DNA from: Acrasis kona
Taxonomy: Eukaryota; Heterolobosea; Eutetramitea; Acrasida; Acrasidae
Direction of reading: 5' to 3'
DNA length: 64,000 nt
Assembly (NCBI GenBank): GCA_026419775.2
Contig: JAOPGA020000288.1
Location: 62,001-126,000 of the forward strand
The translations under genes and the position numbers were made by a program. Position 1 is the stretch's first letter. Each line of letters begins with the position of its first letter. This document shows, one piece after another, positions 25,489 through 37,144 of this stretch. The notes beneath the pieces were generated by a model that ran no database searches, was not told the origin of the DNA, and worked only from the letters and a program-made list of their open reading frames with translations.

Positions 25489-27119
25489 ATGCACAACACA
25501 AACTCAGGACAACAAAATACAAGCAATGATTACCATATCAGATATACAATGCAGCAACAATACAAATTAGAATTATCTGATAATAAATAGACTAAACAAA
25601 ATTTGATTAGAAAGAGATTCCAAGAGTCCAATACAAAATGTTCTACTGAAGTTAGAGTTGATTTACAACCAATGGATAGTGATTGTAATGAACAAGAACA
25701 TTCAGATTATAAGTTGATGTCTGAATCAGAAATAAAAAGTAATTAGAGTTCAAGTGGTAATGTATATGTGTTTGACCACCCACTGAGTAACTTTGACATT
25801 GAATTTGTTTCAATGTTGAAGTACTGGTTACAGCCAAACAGTGAATGTAATTTATTAAATTGTGTACAAGGTGGACTCAACACTAGTATGACATATCATG
25901 GGCCTAGATATAGCACCACCTCTGGTTATATTGACCAAGGAGGTATTGGTGTCAATATATGTTTCTATGATGAAAATGGAAATATAATTGCTCTATAAAT
26001 AATTGTACCACTGTTACAAATTCTGAAATTTGCTATGTTTGTGTACAAACACCACAATATAAGTATCTTTGCAAAACATATTGTCATTCCACTTTCCATA
26101 TTTGCGCAAGCCATTGCTGAAGAAAACATTGAGACGGCATATGCGGTTGTTAATGCAACTAATTTTAAGAAGCATTAATTTGGCCGCATTCCCGGAGTAA
26201 TCAACAAGTACAGAGCTGAGCTCTTTGGTTTTCTCCATGCTTTGCAACTCTCTTGTGATGACCAACATGTGACTGTTTATCTGGTATTCAAGCTGTACAG
26301 TCATATGAGAAGCTTGTAAATGTGGAACAACAATTACAAATATGTGACAATCAACTACTTCATGCGATTGTCCAGGAAATGAAGAGAGTTAAATCTTGTA
26401 CTCTCAACTATGTTGAAGCTCACTCTAACATCCCTAGAATTGAAGAAGCTGACAAACTCGCTAAGCTTGGTTTGAAGAATCACCTTATCAGTGATATCTG
26501 CCCAAATCTTATTTGTCTTCCAAACATGACTACAAATATGACCTTCTACATGATGAATACCACATTGAAGCATCTGTAGATGTTGACAAATTAAACAAAA
26601 GTGAACAGAAATTCCTACTCCGCCTCCGCTTCAACCAGCTTTGCACACTGTCAAAGATGCGTTACTGGAGCAACAATCCTAATTATGACACTAAAATGTC
26701 CTCGGTGTCATTCATCACATGAAGACCAGCAACATTTGTTACTTGATTGTCGCTATAATAAAACCAAATTATATGATGCGATGGTCAAGATCAATAAGGT
26801 TATCCATGATAATCTGAAACCTGGCTTTGTTATTCGAGGCAATTTTAAATTTTGGGGAGCGCCATATTATTTGACGCAGCGTGGAATTGAAGGAAGCGAA
26901 GAGATGTCAGAGCTGCCGGAGAGGTCTATATATACTAGCTTACTTGGATATGTAAGTATGGACACTTTTCAGAGGTTCAACAGGCACTTCAGAGTTTTCA
27001 AGCCTCTTTCTGTGCTCCAAAAAATTTCAACAACATTAATGGAAACTTCCCTTTCCATTTGGACCGCTCGATGTGTTTACAAGGCCAATAGTGAACAAGA
27101 GCAATCACTTTCTCAGTGA
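25489..27119 (+). pseudogene. Decayed retroelement gene: RNase H plus CCHC-type zinc motif
   Basis: One frame can be followed from ATG 25489 for about 800 bp through four in-frame stops (near 25585, 25743, 25996 and 26182). It then shifts near 26,284 and again before 26,600. RNase H signatures occur in order: a first strand around GGIGVNICFYDENGNI, the helix YRAELFGFLHALQL with its Glu, and EEADKLAKLG with the last Asp. After that comes CPRCHSSHEDQQHLLLDC, the zinc motif seen at the end of LINE ORF2 proteins; the intact LINE at 54,176 has the equivalent CKLCGKDASLRHLLLDC. No reverse transcriptase was found upstream, so this is a 5'-truncated LINE or a retroelement fragment. It is clearly non-functional. 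Confidence 0.65.
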
Positions 27120-28530
27120 TGTTTATATATAAAAAATATTAGTGTAAGGTAACTCATTAATAACCATTGATGGGGGTTATATAACTACCAATCTGTAAAT
27201 GCAATGTATTTTACTCCATCTACCTCAATTACCAACCTTTGATAATGAAAATAATCATCCAATAAAATTTGCTGCTGTATGAATTATGTGCTTTGAAGTT
27301 AGAGATATTGTGTGTTGGCGATGACAGGAGGTCTTCTCTTGGTATATTTCTGGATTCCTTTGTTGTTTCAGCTGTGGCCGGGGTCCAAGTTGTCAAAGGG
27401 GCGGTAGGTTGCTCATTATGTACATAGAGAATAAAGATGTGGTTCACCATGAGTCACCATAGGTGTGCACATGTGCATTGCTCATCATTAGTTATTATTT
27501 TTAGATTCCTAAATTGTGCTAAATATCCGGGCTAAATATCCCCCTCATTAGTAGTTCCAGCAGATTTACTTCAAAAAATAAATTTTTAACCTTGAAATTA
27601 TTAATTATAATTTAATTATAATTAATATTATATTTATTTTTTAAAGTAAAGTGTGTCATTTTGAACGAAGGAATCTATACCGTCTCTATAGGTTTGTTTA
27701 AAAAGTAAATAATAATTATAAGATTCTTTGTTTCTACCATTAACGCCGCGTGATTGATGATGCCCCCAGCTTCAGCATCGCTTTCTGCCTTTTAGGCCTT
27801 GAGGCCATAACTTCAACCTTTACTGAATTTGCCCTATTGCCTCCTAGGTCACTTTTGATAAATAAGTCAATCCTGGCTGTTTAGAGTATAAATTATAAGC
27901 AACCCTTTTTTTATTTTATTTAGAATTTTTCTTCCCGTCTTGGGCCCGAAAATGGGTAATAAATATTTTATTTTATTTATTTTATTTTAATTATTTTATT
28001 TTATTTATTTTATTTGGAATTTTGCAACGCCGGACAGAGCAGGTCAAATCTTAGCATAAGTGTGTCAATACTAGCAAGGGATTCCAAGTACATTTCCAGA
28101 AGGAACAAGTTTGGAAAAACTACTGCCATGCTAATGTATCAAGCTAGTGAAGGGAAACTAGACCTGCTAATCCGGGTGCCATACAGGTTTGCATTATGTG
28201 GAATGTGAGCAACAATGACCCCGAGATTTTAAAAATTGCTGCAGGTCATCTCGGGGTATCTGAGTTTTATTAGTTAAAGGTGGCTGCCTATCTAAATAAA
28301 AAAATAATCTTTAGTAGTAGCTTTTACCCTGTGTCTAATGTCCTTAGAAAAATGTATTAAATATTTTAACACTTTGACAGACTGGTTCAACATTCTGTCT
28401 TTCTCACGTCAGGCGAGAACTAAATTGACATGCTTAAGAAGAGAAGAACAAAAAGATAAAAATGTTTACACACTTTACAAAAATCAGACAAAAGTTGTTT
28501 GGAAAATAAATTACGCTCATTTAGAGCGAT
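27120..28530. other. Gene-free AT-rich stretch
   Basis: No supportable coding sequence. It contains a palindromic AT tract near 27,595-27,640 (TTAATTATAATTTAATTATA) and the TTTAT-type low-complexity tract listed separately. Short ORFs at 28014 and 28338 show no family features. Confidence 0.5.
27905..28014. repeat. Low-complexity TTTTA/TTTAT tract
   Basis: Imperfect repetition of TTTTATTTTATTTA, interrupted near 27,925-27,955 by CTTCCCGTCTTGGGCCCG. It looks like a decayed A/T microsatellite and could be a retroelement tail. Confidence 0.6.
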
Positions 28531-28818
28531 TTATTGAATGGTACATATGCGTATAGTCAGAACCGAAAGGTGGTCTCGGTAGCAACACCTGTATCTTTCA
28601 GAGAAATTTCCAAATATCTCCATAAGTACAGACTCCAGTTCAGAAAGTACCATTAATGGTTCATTAGGATGGTATTTAATCGGGAAGTCCAGTTCAATTT
28701 TAACACCGCTCCGTTTTATTAAATACTTATTTTGTAATGCAAAATCCCATTCCCTTTTTTTTTCTTCTGGAAAGTCATTGAAGTTTTGGTCTACCCATTC
28801 TCCCAACTGAATAAACAT
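28531..28818 (-). CDS. Hypothetical 95-residue ORF
   Basis: ATG at 28818, protein MFIQLGEWVDQNFNDF..., then EEKKREWDFALQNKYL and VLSELESVLMEIFGNF. Amino-acid composition looks protein-like, but it stands alone among decayed sequence. It may be the tail of the broken gene immediately upstream on the same strand. No family recognised. Confidence 0.3.
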   Translation of the reverse strand: MFIQLGEWVDQNFNDFPEEKKREWDFALQNKYLIKRSGVKIELDFPIKYHPNEPLMVLSELESVLMEIFGNFSERYRCCYRDHLSVLTIRICTIQ

Positions 28819-28924
28819 TTCTTTTCGTCTATTTTTTAGTTATGATTGGAGTTTATCCTTCTCCGGACTAAGTATGGAGGGAGAATATGTTCTGCAGTGG
28901 GTAGAAAGTAAATTTTTATTTATT

Positions 28925-29880
28925 TTACATTTTGAAGCTTTGCAAATCTGTTTTGATCAGAGTCAATCATCTTGTAATCGATTATACATGCAATCAGAGC
29001 AACCCTCGGTAAAACACTAGAAGGCAATTCTTGAATAGTATTGATATCATCATCAAACTCTTTTTTGAACGAGTTCTGATGTTTTCTTAGATTATAGGTG
29101 GAGTCTTCTTTTGGTGGCCTGCCACTCCGTGTACCTTTTGGCTCACTTCTTCCCTCAACCCGTTTTTAAAAAAATCTTCCAGCATTGCATTCATATCATC
29201 TTTCATCATGTTAAAAAATGGCTGGAAGATTTTTTTAAATGCATCCATCACACTAATTTGTATATGCTCCTGGTGTTCTATTGCCAATATAACTTTTGAT
29301 AGACTATCACTATCATGCACGGAAGTAATGGATACAAACGGAATGCAAGTACTTTTGTATTTGTCTTGAGAGGTCCAAACTTGGATGGGGACACCATGGT
29401 CTTCTCAAACTTTTTGGAGCTCATCCCAACAGAATTTATGAGCAGCATCTACACCAACTATACTTTTAATAAAATCACGACTTTTTTCAGGCTCTTTCTT
29501 TGATACAAAAAGAAACTGGAAATCGGTTGGGGTCATGTCATTGATGTCTCTTCCACCAATGGTCTCAATGGGAACTATGTCCTCATTCTTATCCAATACT
29601 TCCTTTACAAAGTCAAGGGCAGATTTAAACCTCTCCGACAATGCTTGTGGTTGACCGAATAATGTAGCTGCGATAATTGGGTCATAGAGTAGTCGTAGCG
29701 GTGGTCAAGGAATGGATCGTCATGTCGGTTGTACTCTGTACATATGTACTCTTGTACTAACACTTGCCGCTCTTTATAACAGGCTCAAGAAGTGGATATC
29801 ATGTAGATGTTTGACCTTTTCAGAGACAGCATGTTGACGCCAATCCCACTTTGCCTGGCAAAAAGGATGATCATTGTATA
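28925..29880 (-). pseudogene. Decayed protein-coding gene of unknown family, AT-hook-like motif
   Basis: Coding-like sequence can be followed across several breaks on the minus strand. The longest parts are SERFKSALDFVKEVLDKNED ... TPTDFQFLFVSKKEPEKS ... DELQKV, then an in-frame TGA (29405-29407). It continues EDHGVPIQVWTSQDKYKST ... ISVMDAFKKIFQPFFNMM ... GLREEVSQK. A one-base frameshift near 29,130 leads into GTRSGRPPKEDSTYNLRK, an AT-hook-like basic motif, and ends with LPRVALIACIIDYKMID. Upstream (to about 29,880) further fragments occur in shifting frames. It could be a transposon accessory gene; I do not recognise it. Confidence 0.4.
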
Positions 29881-29929
29881 CTTTACGGAGTTCTCCTGGT
29901 ATAACTGTCCTCATCACAGTATAAGACTT

Positions 29930-30460
29930 CGACTTCGCGTTTGGAAATGTGAACTTCTTCCGATGACTCAGATCCAGAATCCTCTAATGATACATCACCA
30001 CTTTTTGAATTCTTTGATGATGTTGACGTGAACAATTCATTCAACTCAGACGACACACTCACTTCTAGTTCCTCGCTTGCTATAAATGAAGTACTTCTGT
30101 AATATCATCAGTTTATTTTTTTGAGTGGTAATAAGCTGGTATGTAAAGAGTTGTCATCATCAAAACCAGTAGACGTAAAGGTTGACATCATTAAAAAACT
30201 AGAAGCAGCGGAATCAAAAAGACCGAAAAAGAAATTAAAAGTGGTGCAAGAAGAGAGGCAACAAACAGATTCTTCTCAGGATCATCTTCAGCCCACTTAA
30301 ATTCGTAATGCGCCCGAGAAATTTAAGGATAGATTCCTTCAAGGTTCAGAAAGTGAGGATTTTCAGGACAATGCTGACTCTGAGTTTGAAATTGGTTGCG
30401 GGTTTGAATCTGATCACTCTGTTTCTGAATCTGATGATGAGTACGACAGATAGACTTCAA
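29930..30460 (+). pseudogene. Acidic-domain remnant in two pieces
   Basis: Two in-frame stretches rich in Asp/Glu/Ser: SSDDSDPESSNDTSPLFEFF (about 29,958-30,102) and, after a gap, IIKKLEAAESKRPKKKLKVV through an in-frame TAA to SDHSVSESDDEYDR (ends about 30,452). Acidic N-termini with a basic patch are common in piggyBac-type and related transposases, but no catalytic part follows. Decayed. Confidence 0.3.
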
Positions 30461-31019
30461 TACAACCAGAAATAAAGTCCCTTCAAATTCTGTTCATGTT
30501 TGCATAACACTTTGTCTTAGTGGTTCTGTGCTCAACTAAAAGTCTGAATACTCAACTGAAAGTCTTAAAACATCTATTTTAGTGCTTTCTAAAATCAAAC
30601 CCTTCGCGGATCCCTTAATACAATTTACCTGCATGTTTTCTCTTTTGCACTGCAGCAATTAGTGTGGAGCTGCTTTGTGTAAGCATCGGTGAATTAGAAA
30701 TTATCTGTGAACAAAAATAGAGGGTCCAATTCTTTTAGGAAGGACATCGTTTATTTTGGTTATTACATCAACCAAATTAAAATTTGAATTTTCTTCAATC
30801 CATATTTGCTCGTTGCAATTTCTTCAATGCCTAAGAGACAACCCTTCGCGGATGCCCTCATTGTAATTGTAATTGAATTACTTTATAAGTTAGTTACCCC
30901 TGGTACCTTTCCGATGCAAAAATCAGCCACAACACAGGCATGGGATGAACAATGCAAGTAAAGTCATAGAATACAGATGTTTGTTTATTCAAATCAATAA
31001 TAGTACCTTCTTCTTTTTA
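30461..31019. other. No gene seen
   Basis: AT-rich; no ORF, repeat family or terminal repeats recognised. Two short direct similarities (CAACCCTTCGCGGATGCCCT near 30,838 and AAACCCTTCGCGGATCCCTT near 30,597) about 240 bp apart suggest an old tandem duplication. Confidence 0.4.
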
Positions 31020-31455
31020 ACGTTGGTGCACCTGTAGAGGAGTTCCTGCAATTTTTGTTAGATTGTAACAGTATTTGTTCAAGTTTCTATCTTTTCTTTC
31101 TACAGTTGAAGCAAACTCAGCAGCTTCTTTTTGAGTCATGTTTAAAAAGAACTTTATATATTTTGGTTTGAATACTGGTTACTGCAAACTTTAAGAACAT
31201 TTCATCAGGCTTAGCACATGCCTTTTTGTAAAATGATTTGCATATAAATGCAACTTGAAGAATGTCATAATGAAATTTAATTGTTAATCTGCCACATGAT
31301 AATAAATTCCAGTCATTTCCTTTCAGTTTCCTGATATTCTCTTAAACTTTCCCTTAATATAATAGCAAGGAACAACATACATCGGTTTGTCAAACTTTTA
31401 CTTCCTGCTTTACCGTCATACTCATTGTCAACAATTACAAAAATGTTAGGTTTAG
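31020..31455 (-). pseudogene. Decayed coding remnant of unknown family
   Basis: Minus-strand frames reading VIVDNEYDGKAGSKSLTNRC, then after a frame change NDWNLLSCGRLTIKFHYDIL ... AFICKSFYKKACAKPDEMFL, then after another TQKEAAEFASTVERKDRNLN. The stretches between breaks are longer and better composed than random AT-rich sequence. Probably part of a dead transposon. Confidence 0.3.
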
Positions 31456-31814
31456 GAGATTATGATAAAGAACAGTAATTTTATTTAAATTATTACAAAC
31501 ATTAGGAGATTATGATGCTTACAATGCTACTGCTGATGTTTTAGCAACCTGGAAAGTTGTTGTATATGCAATTATTGCTCATCTAGGAAATACAGATGGG
31601 GTAAATTCAATCATCAATGAATTTATTGTGAATGTTGCTGTTGAATATGATTTGTATATATTTATACCTTATATGCAAAGAGGAATTTAAAATAATGCTC
31701 ATATTGTACAAGAAAAAGAGGATGAGTATCAATTTAAAGAAGAATAAAGTGATTATTGTACAAATTTTAGTATTGTAATACTCTTTCTCTTCATCTGTCT
31801 TTTTTAAGAGCGAG

Positions 31815-32130
31815 TTAATTTCCAACATGCTTTTTATATATTGAGAAGTTATGTGTACTTCCTGGATAATGGTGTGGCATAAGAGTGATTACAAATTGAT
31901 CAAAGAGGCTATATTTTGGTTTTGGGCCTCTAGTTGACAGAGCTCTCAGTTTTGATTCAACCACTGTATACAACTCTTTAATTTCATAAAGATAAAACCC
32001 AGTTAAAGCTTTGACTCCATTATCACCATGCCTTTCATTCTTGATCTTGTTAAAGAAAGCATTTTCTTCTTCCTGTTGCTTAGCATTCTCAATAATTGCG
32101 TTGATGTCACGCTGTCGTTGTTACCTCACA
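31815..32130 (-). pseudogene. Fragment of an IS5/Harbinger-like (DDE_4 type) transposase N-terminus
   Basis: Minus-strand frame of about 105 codons with no stop until 31815-31817. The motif LTGFYLYEIKELYTVVESKL, then RGPKPKYSLFDQFVITLM and HHYPG, corresponds to the helix-turn-helix region that precedes the DDE core in this family (LTG...F..L, RGR/PKPK L...D, LM.L). The catalytic core is absent, so it is a fragment. Based on pattern recall only. Confidence 0.4.
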
Positions 32131-32445
32131 GAAATCCTCTCAAAAAAATCCGACCAGAATCCTCGGGGACTAAAAGGGGAATTAACATTACCCTTCTACT
32201 AACAAGACTGTATTAGACAAAATGCAGCGTTTCAGCGCGTTGCAATTTATTGCAATCATATACAACTTTCCCGTTACATGGGTGGTTTTAGTAAATTTTA
32301 CTTTTGAAAACATCAGTTTATATAAGCGGAAATGCTCGGATTAGGTTTGTCCTCCACCAGAACGGGCTTGTCAGCACTAGAACCAGAAACGTTCCAGTTC
32401 AGCGCTTGAAGAGCTTTGACCTGCTCCAAGGTGAATGTAACTTCA

Positions 32446-32805
32446 TTAGGCGGCACAATTCTTGTCGCCCTGAGGAATGGAAACATTGTTATCGACAGGC
32501 GCTGGAGCGTCTAGACCCGCCTCCTCCTCGTCTTCCAACCGATCATCCAAATCCTCCTCTTCATCCTCATCCTCCTCATCCTCCATTGAAATCTTCCGGA
32601 GAATGGGAGGTTTAGCGTAACTCTTCCACAACAGTGGGAGAATTGCATTGCGACAGTCAACATCAGATGGTAACGCGTCATAGAAGAAAGGAAAGCGGAC
32701 CTTCCTAGTCTTCATCTTGTTACACAGTTCCTCAAGGTTGTATACATACACAGCTTTGCGAGATGCATTCATTTGCTCTCCCCTGAATCTTTCCCGCGAT
32801 ATCAT
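32446..32805 (-). CDS. Hypothetical acidic protein, 3' part frameshifted
   Basis: 119 residues with ATG in frame: a basic/hydrophobic first half (AVYVYNLEELCNKMKTRKVR, LPLLWKSYAKPPILRK) and an Asp/Glu-rich second half. After the local stop the neighbouring frame continues with VPPNEVTFTLEQVKALQALN to about 32,310, so the original protein was probably longer by about 45 residues. No family recognised; likely a transposon accessory protein. Confidence 0.35.
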   Translation of the reverse strand: MISRERFRGEQMNASRKAVYVYNLEELCNKMKTRKVRFPFFYDALPSDVDCRNAILPLLWKSYAKPPILRKISMEDEEDEDEEEDLDDRLEDEEEAGLDAPAPVDNNVSIPQGDKNCAA

Positions 32806-33004
32806 GAGACATCACTTCTATGCTCGCCCTGCCGTTAACAAATACTAACCCTCATCAGGTTGCAAGGAAAACAAAACGTGGTAAGAAAAAGAAGAATAAA
32901 AGAAGAACCACAATGGAATTGCAGGATAATGAGTCCCAACTATCAGATCAGCAGGAAAAAGTATACAAGTTCTAGATGCTGAGAAAGAGGACAACGAATC
33001 TATT

Positions 33005-34985
33005 TTGAATCCTCGCAATGATACCCTTTTTGCCTCAACTGCCGTGCAAATACAAAATAAAGTGAACAAAAGAAATCTTGATATACAACCACTTAATGAA
33101 GTTATACCAAACATTCAACCTGTACAAGTTTTGGACGCTGACATAGATGCCGCATTACATAGACCTGCCATTCATTGTACTTCAAAAACTTGTAAATGTA
33201 AACAATGCGCATGTGTAAAGAATGGGTCTGAATGCACCGCGGAATGTAAATGTAACCCTGATGCATGTAATAATGGAAGACCTAAGGATGGAAGTCCTTT
33301 TGATAAATGGGACAAAACTCCTGCTGGTGTTTGCGCTATCAATCCATGTGGCACCTTTGTTGACGAGGATAGTGGCCCTCAAAACATTCCTGATAACATA
33401 ACCAAATCAGTTGAATATCTGCGATTGTTCCTTACTGAAGAAGTTATTGATCACATTGTAGAGGATTCATGCATCTATGGAATGTATAATGCAGACCCAC
33501 AAATTATTGAACAAAGAAAGGATTATGATAAATACATGAGTGAGAAAAAGAAGAGTAGAGCTTTTAAAAAGAGAAGGCAGATGTTTGAAGCAAGTGATGT
33601 GACATTAGGTTCAGACATTGAGGATGAAGATAAGGCAGAAGATGCAGACTACTGTGATGGTGAACAACCATTGTTGCCTCCTGGTGAGGATGAGCCAGAA
33701 GGAGAAAGAGTTGTTGACAATGAAATTGACAAAGTCATTCGGAGTGCTCCCAAAGTGACTCCTTACAATATATGGCGAGACAATTTTAAACAATCAGGCC
33801 AACCCGTAAAGCAGCTTATCACAAAAGTTATGTTGTGGGGGTACATCGCCTCTACATTAGTTATGGGTCTTCAACCATTTCCACGCATTGAACAGTACTA
33901 TGAGCACATCACTAACAACTCTGCGTATGGAAATAGAATCATCAAATCTCTAATAAGTAGAGATAAGTGGAGACTTGTTCACAAGTGTCTACATTTTGAT
34001 CCTGCGTGGTTGGAGCAAAAAATGAATACTAATAGTCGAAATCATTGGAAGCCAATAAGCGTAGTTGGTATTGACAAATCAATGACTGCGTTCCGCGGTC
34101 AGGTATCATTCCGACAATTTATGCCTCTCAAATCAATCAAGTATGGTTTGAAACAATTCTGTCTTGCTGATAAAAGTGGGTATATGTATAGTTTCTGGTT
34201 GTATAGAGGTTCACAGTCAAATCGTAGCACCAATACAATATCCATTGTGATGGACTTTATCAAAGATGTACCTACTGATAAAACCTTTCTACTGGCAACT
34301 GATAACTATTATGGTAGTCTTGCCCTGGTTGAGAAGCTGAATGAAAAATACAAAAATATTTATTACATTAGCACTGTTCGTTCTAACCGCCCAACATGGT
34401 TATTTACTCCTCTTGCTAAGCTTGCCAAGGAGACAACAAAGGAAAAGAAGAAGGACAATACAAATAACAGAGCATTTGCTTGGAGAACTAACAAACATAA
34501 TAATATATGTGCGACAACATTGATTGATAACAAACAGGTCAACTTTCTGACAAACTTTGGTTATCCACAATCAGCTAGAGAGAGAAAACAGAACATCAAC
34601 TTTCAAAACATTTACAATTACTCTATGCACAAAGTTGATATTTCTGATAACAAAATCTCACTATATTAATTGTTTCCACACAGAAAGAACAAGTGGACGC
34701 GTGCCTACTTTTTCTCTCAGTTGCAAATTGCCATGGTTAATTCATTCCTCATTATGCAGAAGCATAAAAAACTGTCTCGCTTCAGTAGGTCCAACTACAT
34801 TGTACAAATAGCCTGTAATTGCAGAAAATGAAGCAACTGTCCGCCCTCCTCCAACTAACCTCCATAAGCTTGTGCCTGGTCAGAAAACAAGATGCACCTT
34901 CTGTAAAGGGAATCCTACTACCCATCGTCCAAACAGTTCATGCACTTACATGTGTGAGACATGTAAAGTACCTCTCCATAAAGTG
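33005..34985 (+). pseudogene. piggyBac-type transposase with N-terminal CXC domain, single-stop disabled
   Basis: A 1.66-kb frame ends at TAA 34667-34669, but the same frame continues with RKNKWTRAYFFSQLQIAMVN, the expected piggyBac continuation, so the stop is premature. DDE_Tnp_1_7 hallmarks: the first Asp in VVGIDKSMTAFRGQVSFRQF, the second in LLATDNYYGS, and the third in the MHKVDISDNKIS motif (the usual GGVDLSDQ block). The C-terminal cysteine domain is present in a shifted frame (CTFCKGNPTTHRPNSSC then CETC, to about 34,985). Near residues 58-90 there is a Cys-rich CXC (tesmin/TSO1-like) DNA-binding motif (TSKTCKCKQCACVKNGSEC), an unusual fusion for piggyBac. The true N-terminus is unclear because a frame break lies just upstream (about 32,950). 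Non-functional as it stands. Confidence 0.75.
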
Positions 34986-34989
34986 CCAT

Positions 34990-35640
34990 GACTATCACGA
35001 GTATATCGGCGCTCTCAATGAGTCAACGAGGGTTTCAGAATTGCTTGAAATGCAAAGGAGTACAGTTGCAGGAACAATAAATTCCGTATCATACAATCTT
35101 TTTTGTATAAATCGCATTCTGCGAAAAGCTTTATTAGAATAAATTTACATATTTATAAATGACTCTATACAGCCGAAGGCCCGCCTAGCTTGGCGGATTT
35201 GATGGCGTGTGTTGCGCAACACGCGTGCCGTATCATACAATCAATAAAGAATACATCCCAAAGATTGTATTTTAATGTTTCTGAGGTTTATGCAATGTGG
35301 CCTTTTCAAATTTTGTTTAGCATCACGTTGTTGTTATTTGGCAAGACACAGGGGCTACAGGTTCTATTACTTGCCTGTGTACTACTCAAGGCTGAGCGGT
35401 GATGTTCGCTACAGGTTCTGCTACTCACATCCTTGTCTGTTGTATAATAAAATACAGTTGCTTCTATATATAAGCCTGCCTGTAAACTGTCTCACAACGG
35501 TGAGCAGGGTAAGCGTATGTGTTCTTCTCACAATTCATTGTCAAAATTCTGGTTCCTCCAATAATTCTAATTTGGTTAAATTGAACATTGTAATTAATTT
35601 ATAAAAATCTTTATTATGTCCATATAAATCTTTAATGTCC
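34990..35640. other. No gene recognised
   Basis: Between the piggyBac remnant and the integrase gene. Several overlapping short ORFs show no family features. A short repeated phrase (GCTACAGGTTCTATTACTT near 35,355 and GCTACAGGTTCTGCTACTC near 35,410) suggests a local tandem duplication. An element boundary must lie here but was not located. Confidence 0.35.
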
Positions 35641-36290
35641 TCTAAATGTCCGCCGCCTTGAGTGAGTTAAATTCAAAAACTTTTTTTGTGTATGTTATGA
35701 GACCAGGTTCTGACACACTAAGCAAGACGTCATATGACCACTTGTATTATTATTTTGAAAATAATAAATCATATCATAAAGATCTTGGCAAGGAGCTGAA
35801 GCGGTACTGCGAGAGTCTTCTTGGCAGAGGTTCCAAGGCGAAGACAACAAAGAGAAGGTGTCAGTGGGATTTGGAGAAGGACCATCTATTAATAGGTCTT
35901 CCGAAAAGTGAAGTTGTTGGAGTGGCAGTCGCACCCACTCATGATGAGCTCTTGGATTCTCAAGCTGTGTTGCAAAACCTTCAACAGCAACCAATAAGTG
36001 AGGAGAAGGTCACCACTCTCTACTGGTTTGTTTATCCTCGTGTTTCGGAAAGACCAGATATCATCATGAGAGCGCATGAGTCTGTAGGCCATCATTGTAT
36101 TGAAAGCACGGTGTATGAAATCAGAAAGACTTATTTCTGGGATAACATTAATGATAATGTTAAAATGCACCTGAAAACATGCTTCAGCTGCTCAAAACAN
36201 GGTCGTGGTGGTCACTCTGCTCCACAAAACTGGGCTGTCCCGCTCAAAATGCACATTAGTGGGGGTCCATATAAAGATCTGTATATGGAT

Positions 36291-36308
36291 ATCCTTGCCA
36301 GCCCTTAA
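36291..36308. repeat. Left terminal inverted repeat of the 3.06-kb element
   Basis: 18 bp, pairs with 39331..39348 with one mismatch; preceded by the target copy ATGGAT. Confidence 0.75.
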
Positions 36309-37144
36309 CTCAGTAGCACATCATACAGTAAAAATTTATGATCAGTAACATTTGTAGCTCAACCTATGAGTTTATATACATTAATTACATCTTATATACG
36401 ACCTGTCTTTGAAGTATGAATACCTATCTATTTTTGTCCACAGCCTTCCATTTTTGGAAATGTCAACTTTTTTGAGACATTTTTACAAACTTGTGTCACA
36501 TAATTTCAAACGGTTTTAATGAGATCATTACATATCCTGATTGATTTAGCTCAATTATAAGTATCTTTTGATTTATTAGCCTCTAGTCACCTCATGTACC
36601 TGTAGGTACATGGCTATTATCCTGGACACAACTTATAGTTACAACTTGAAATTTAATTTTTCAAACAAGCCCTATATTGACTATATAATTGGTAATTATT
36701 GGGAAGATATATTTATTTAATGAAGAAATAATCAACTTCTTTTTTTTATTAACATTTCATTACAATATATAACCTAAAAGCAACTCTTTGCTCTGATTAT
36801 AACAATACTATTCTGGAAGAGTTTGATGTAGAGATTATGAAAATGTTACTACATTTTTAAAAAAATTTCCTTTTTTATCACTAAAGTCAACTTGAACAAT
36901 TACAACAAATTACTGTTTTTTAATGTGATATGACATAAAACAATCTATACATAAATTAACTTTACACTTAACGCATTCTATTGATGTTTTTTTTCTATCT
37001 ACACCAATATGTTCTCCTGACTTAAAAAAGTTTGACTTGGAAATAGTAACAGGATAGTGTCCTATATTATCAAAACGTTCCTCTATGCTTTCTTTAACTA
37101 TCTTTGGTTTCTTTTTTATTGGAGGTGTAATGTCACTGGGGACA

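Noticed and set aside
31515-31690. Plus-strand 60-codon stretch (DYDAYNATADVLATWKVV) resembling the end of a DEDDh exonuclease
   Set aside because: Too short and isolated; the similarity rests on a few residues.
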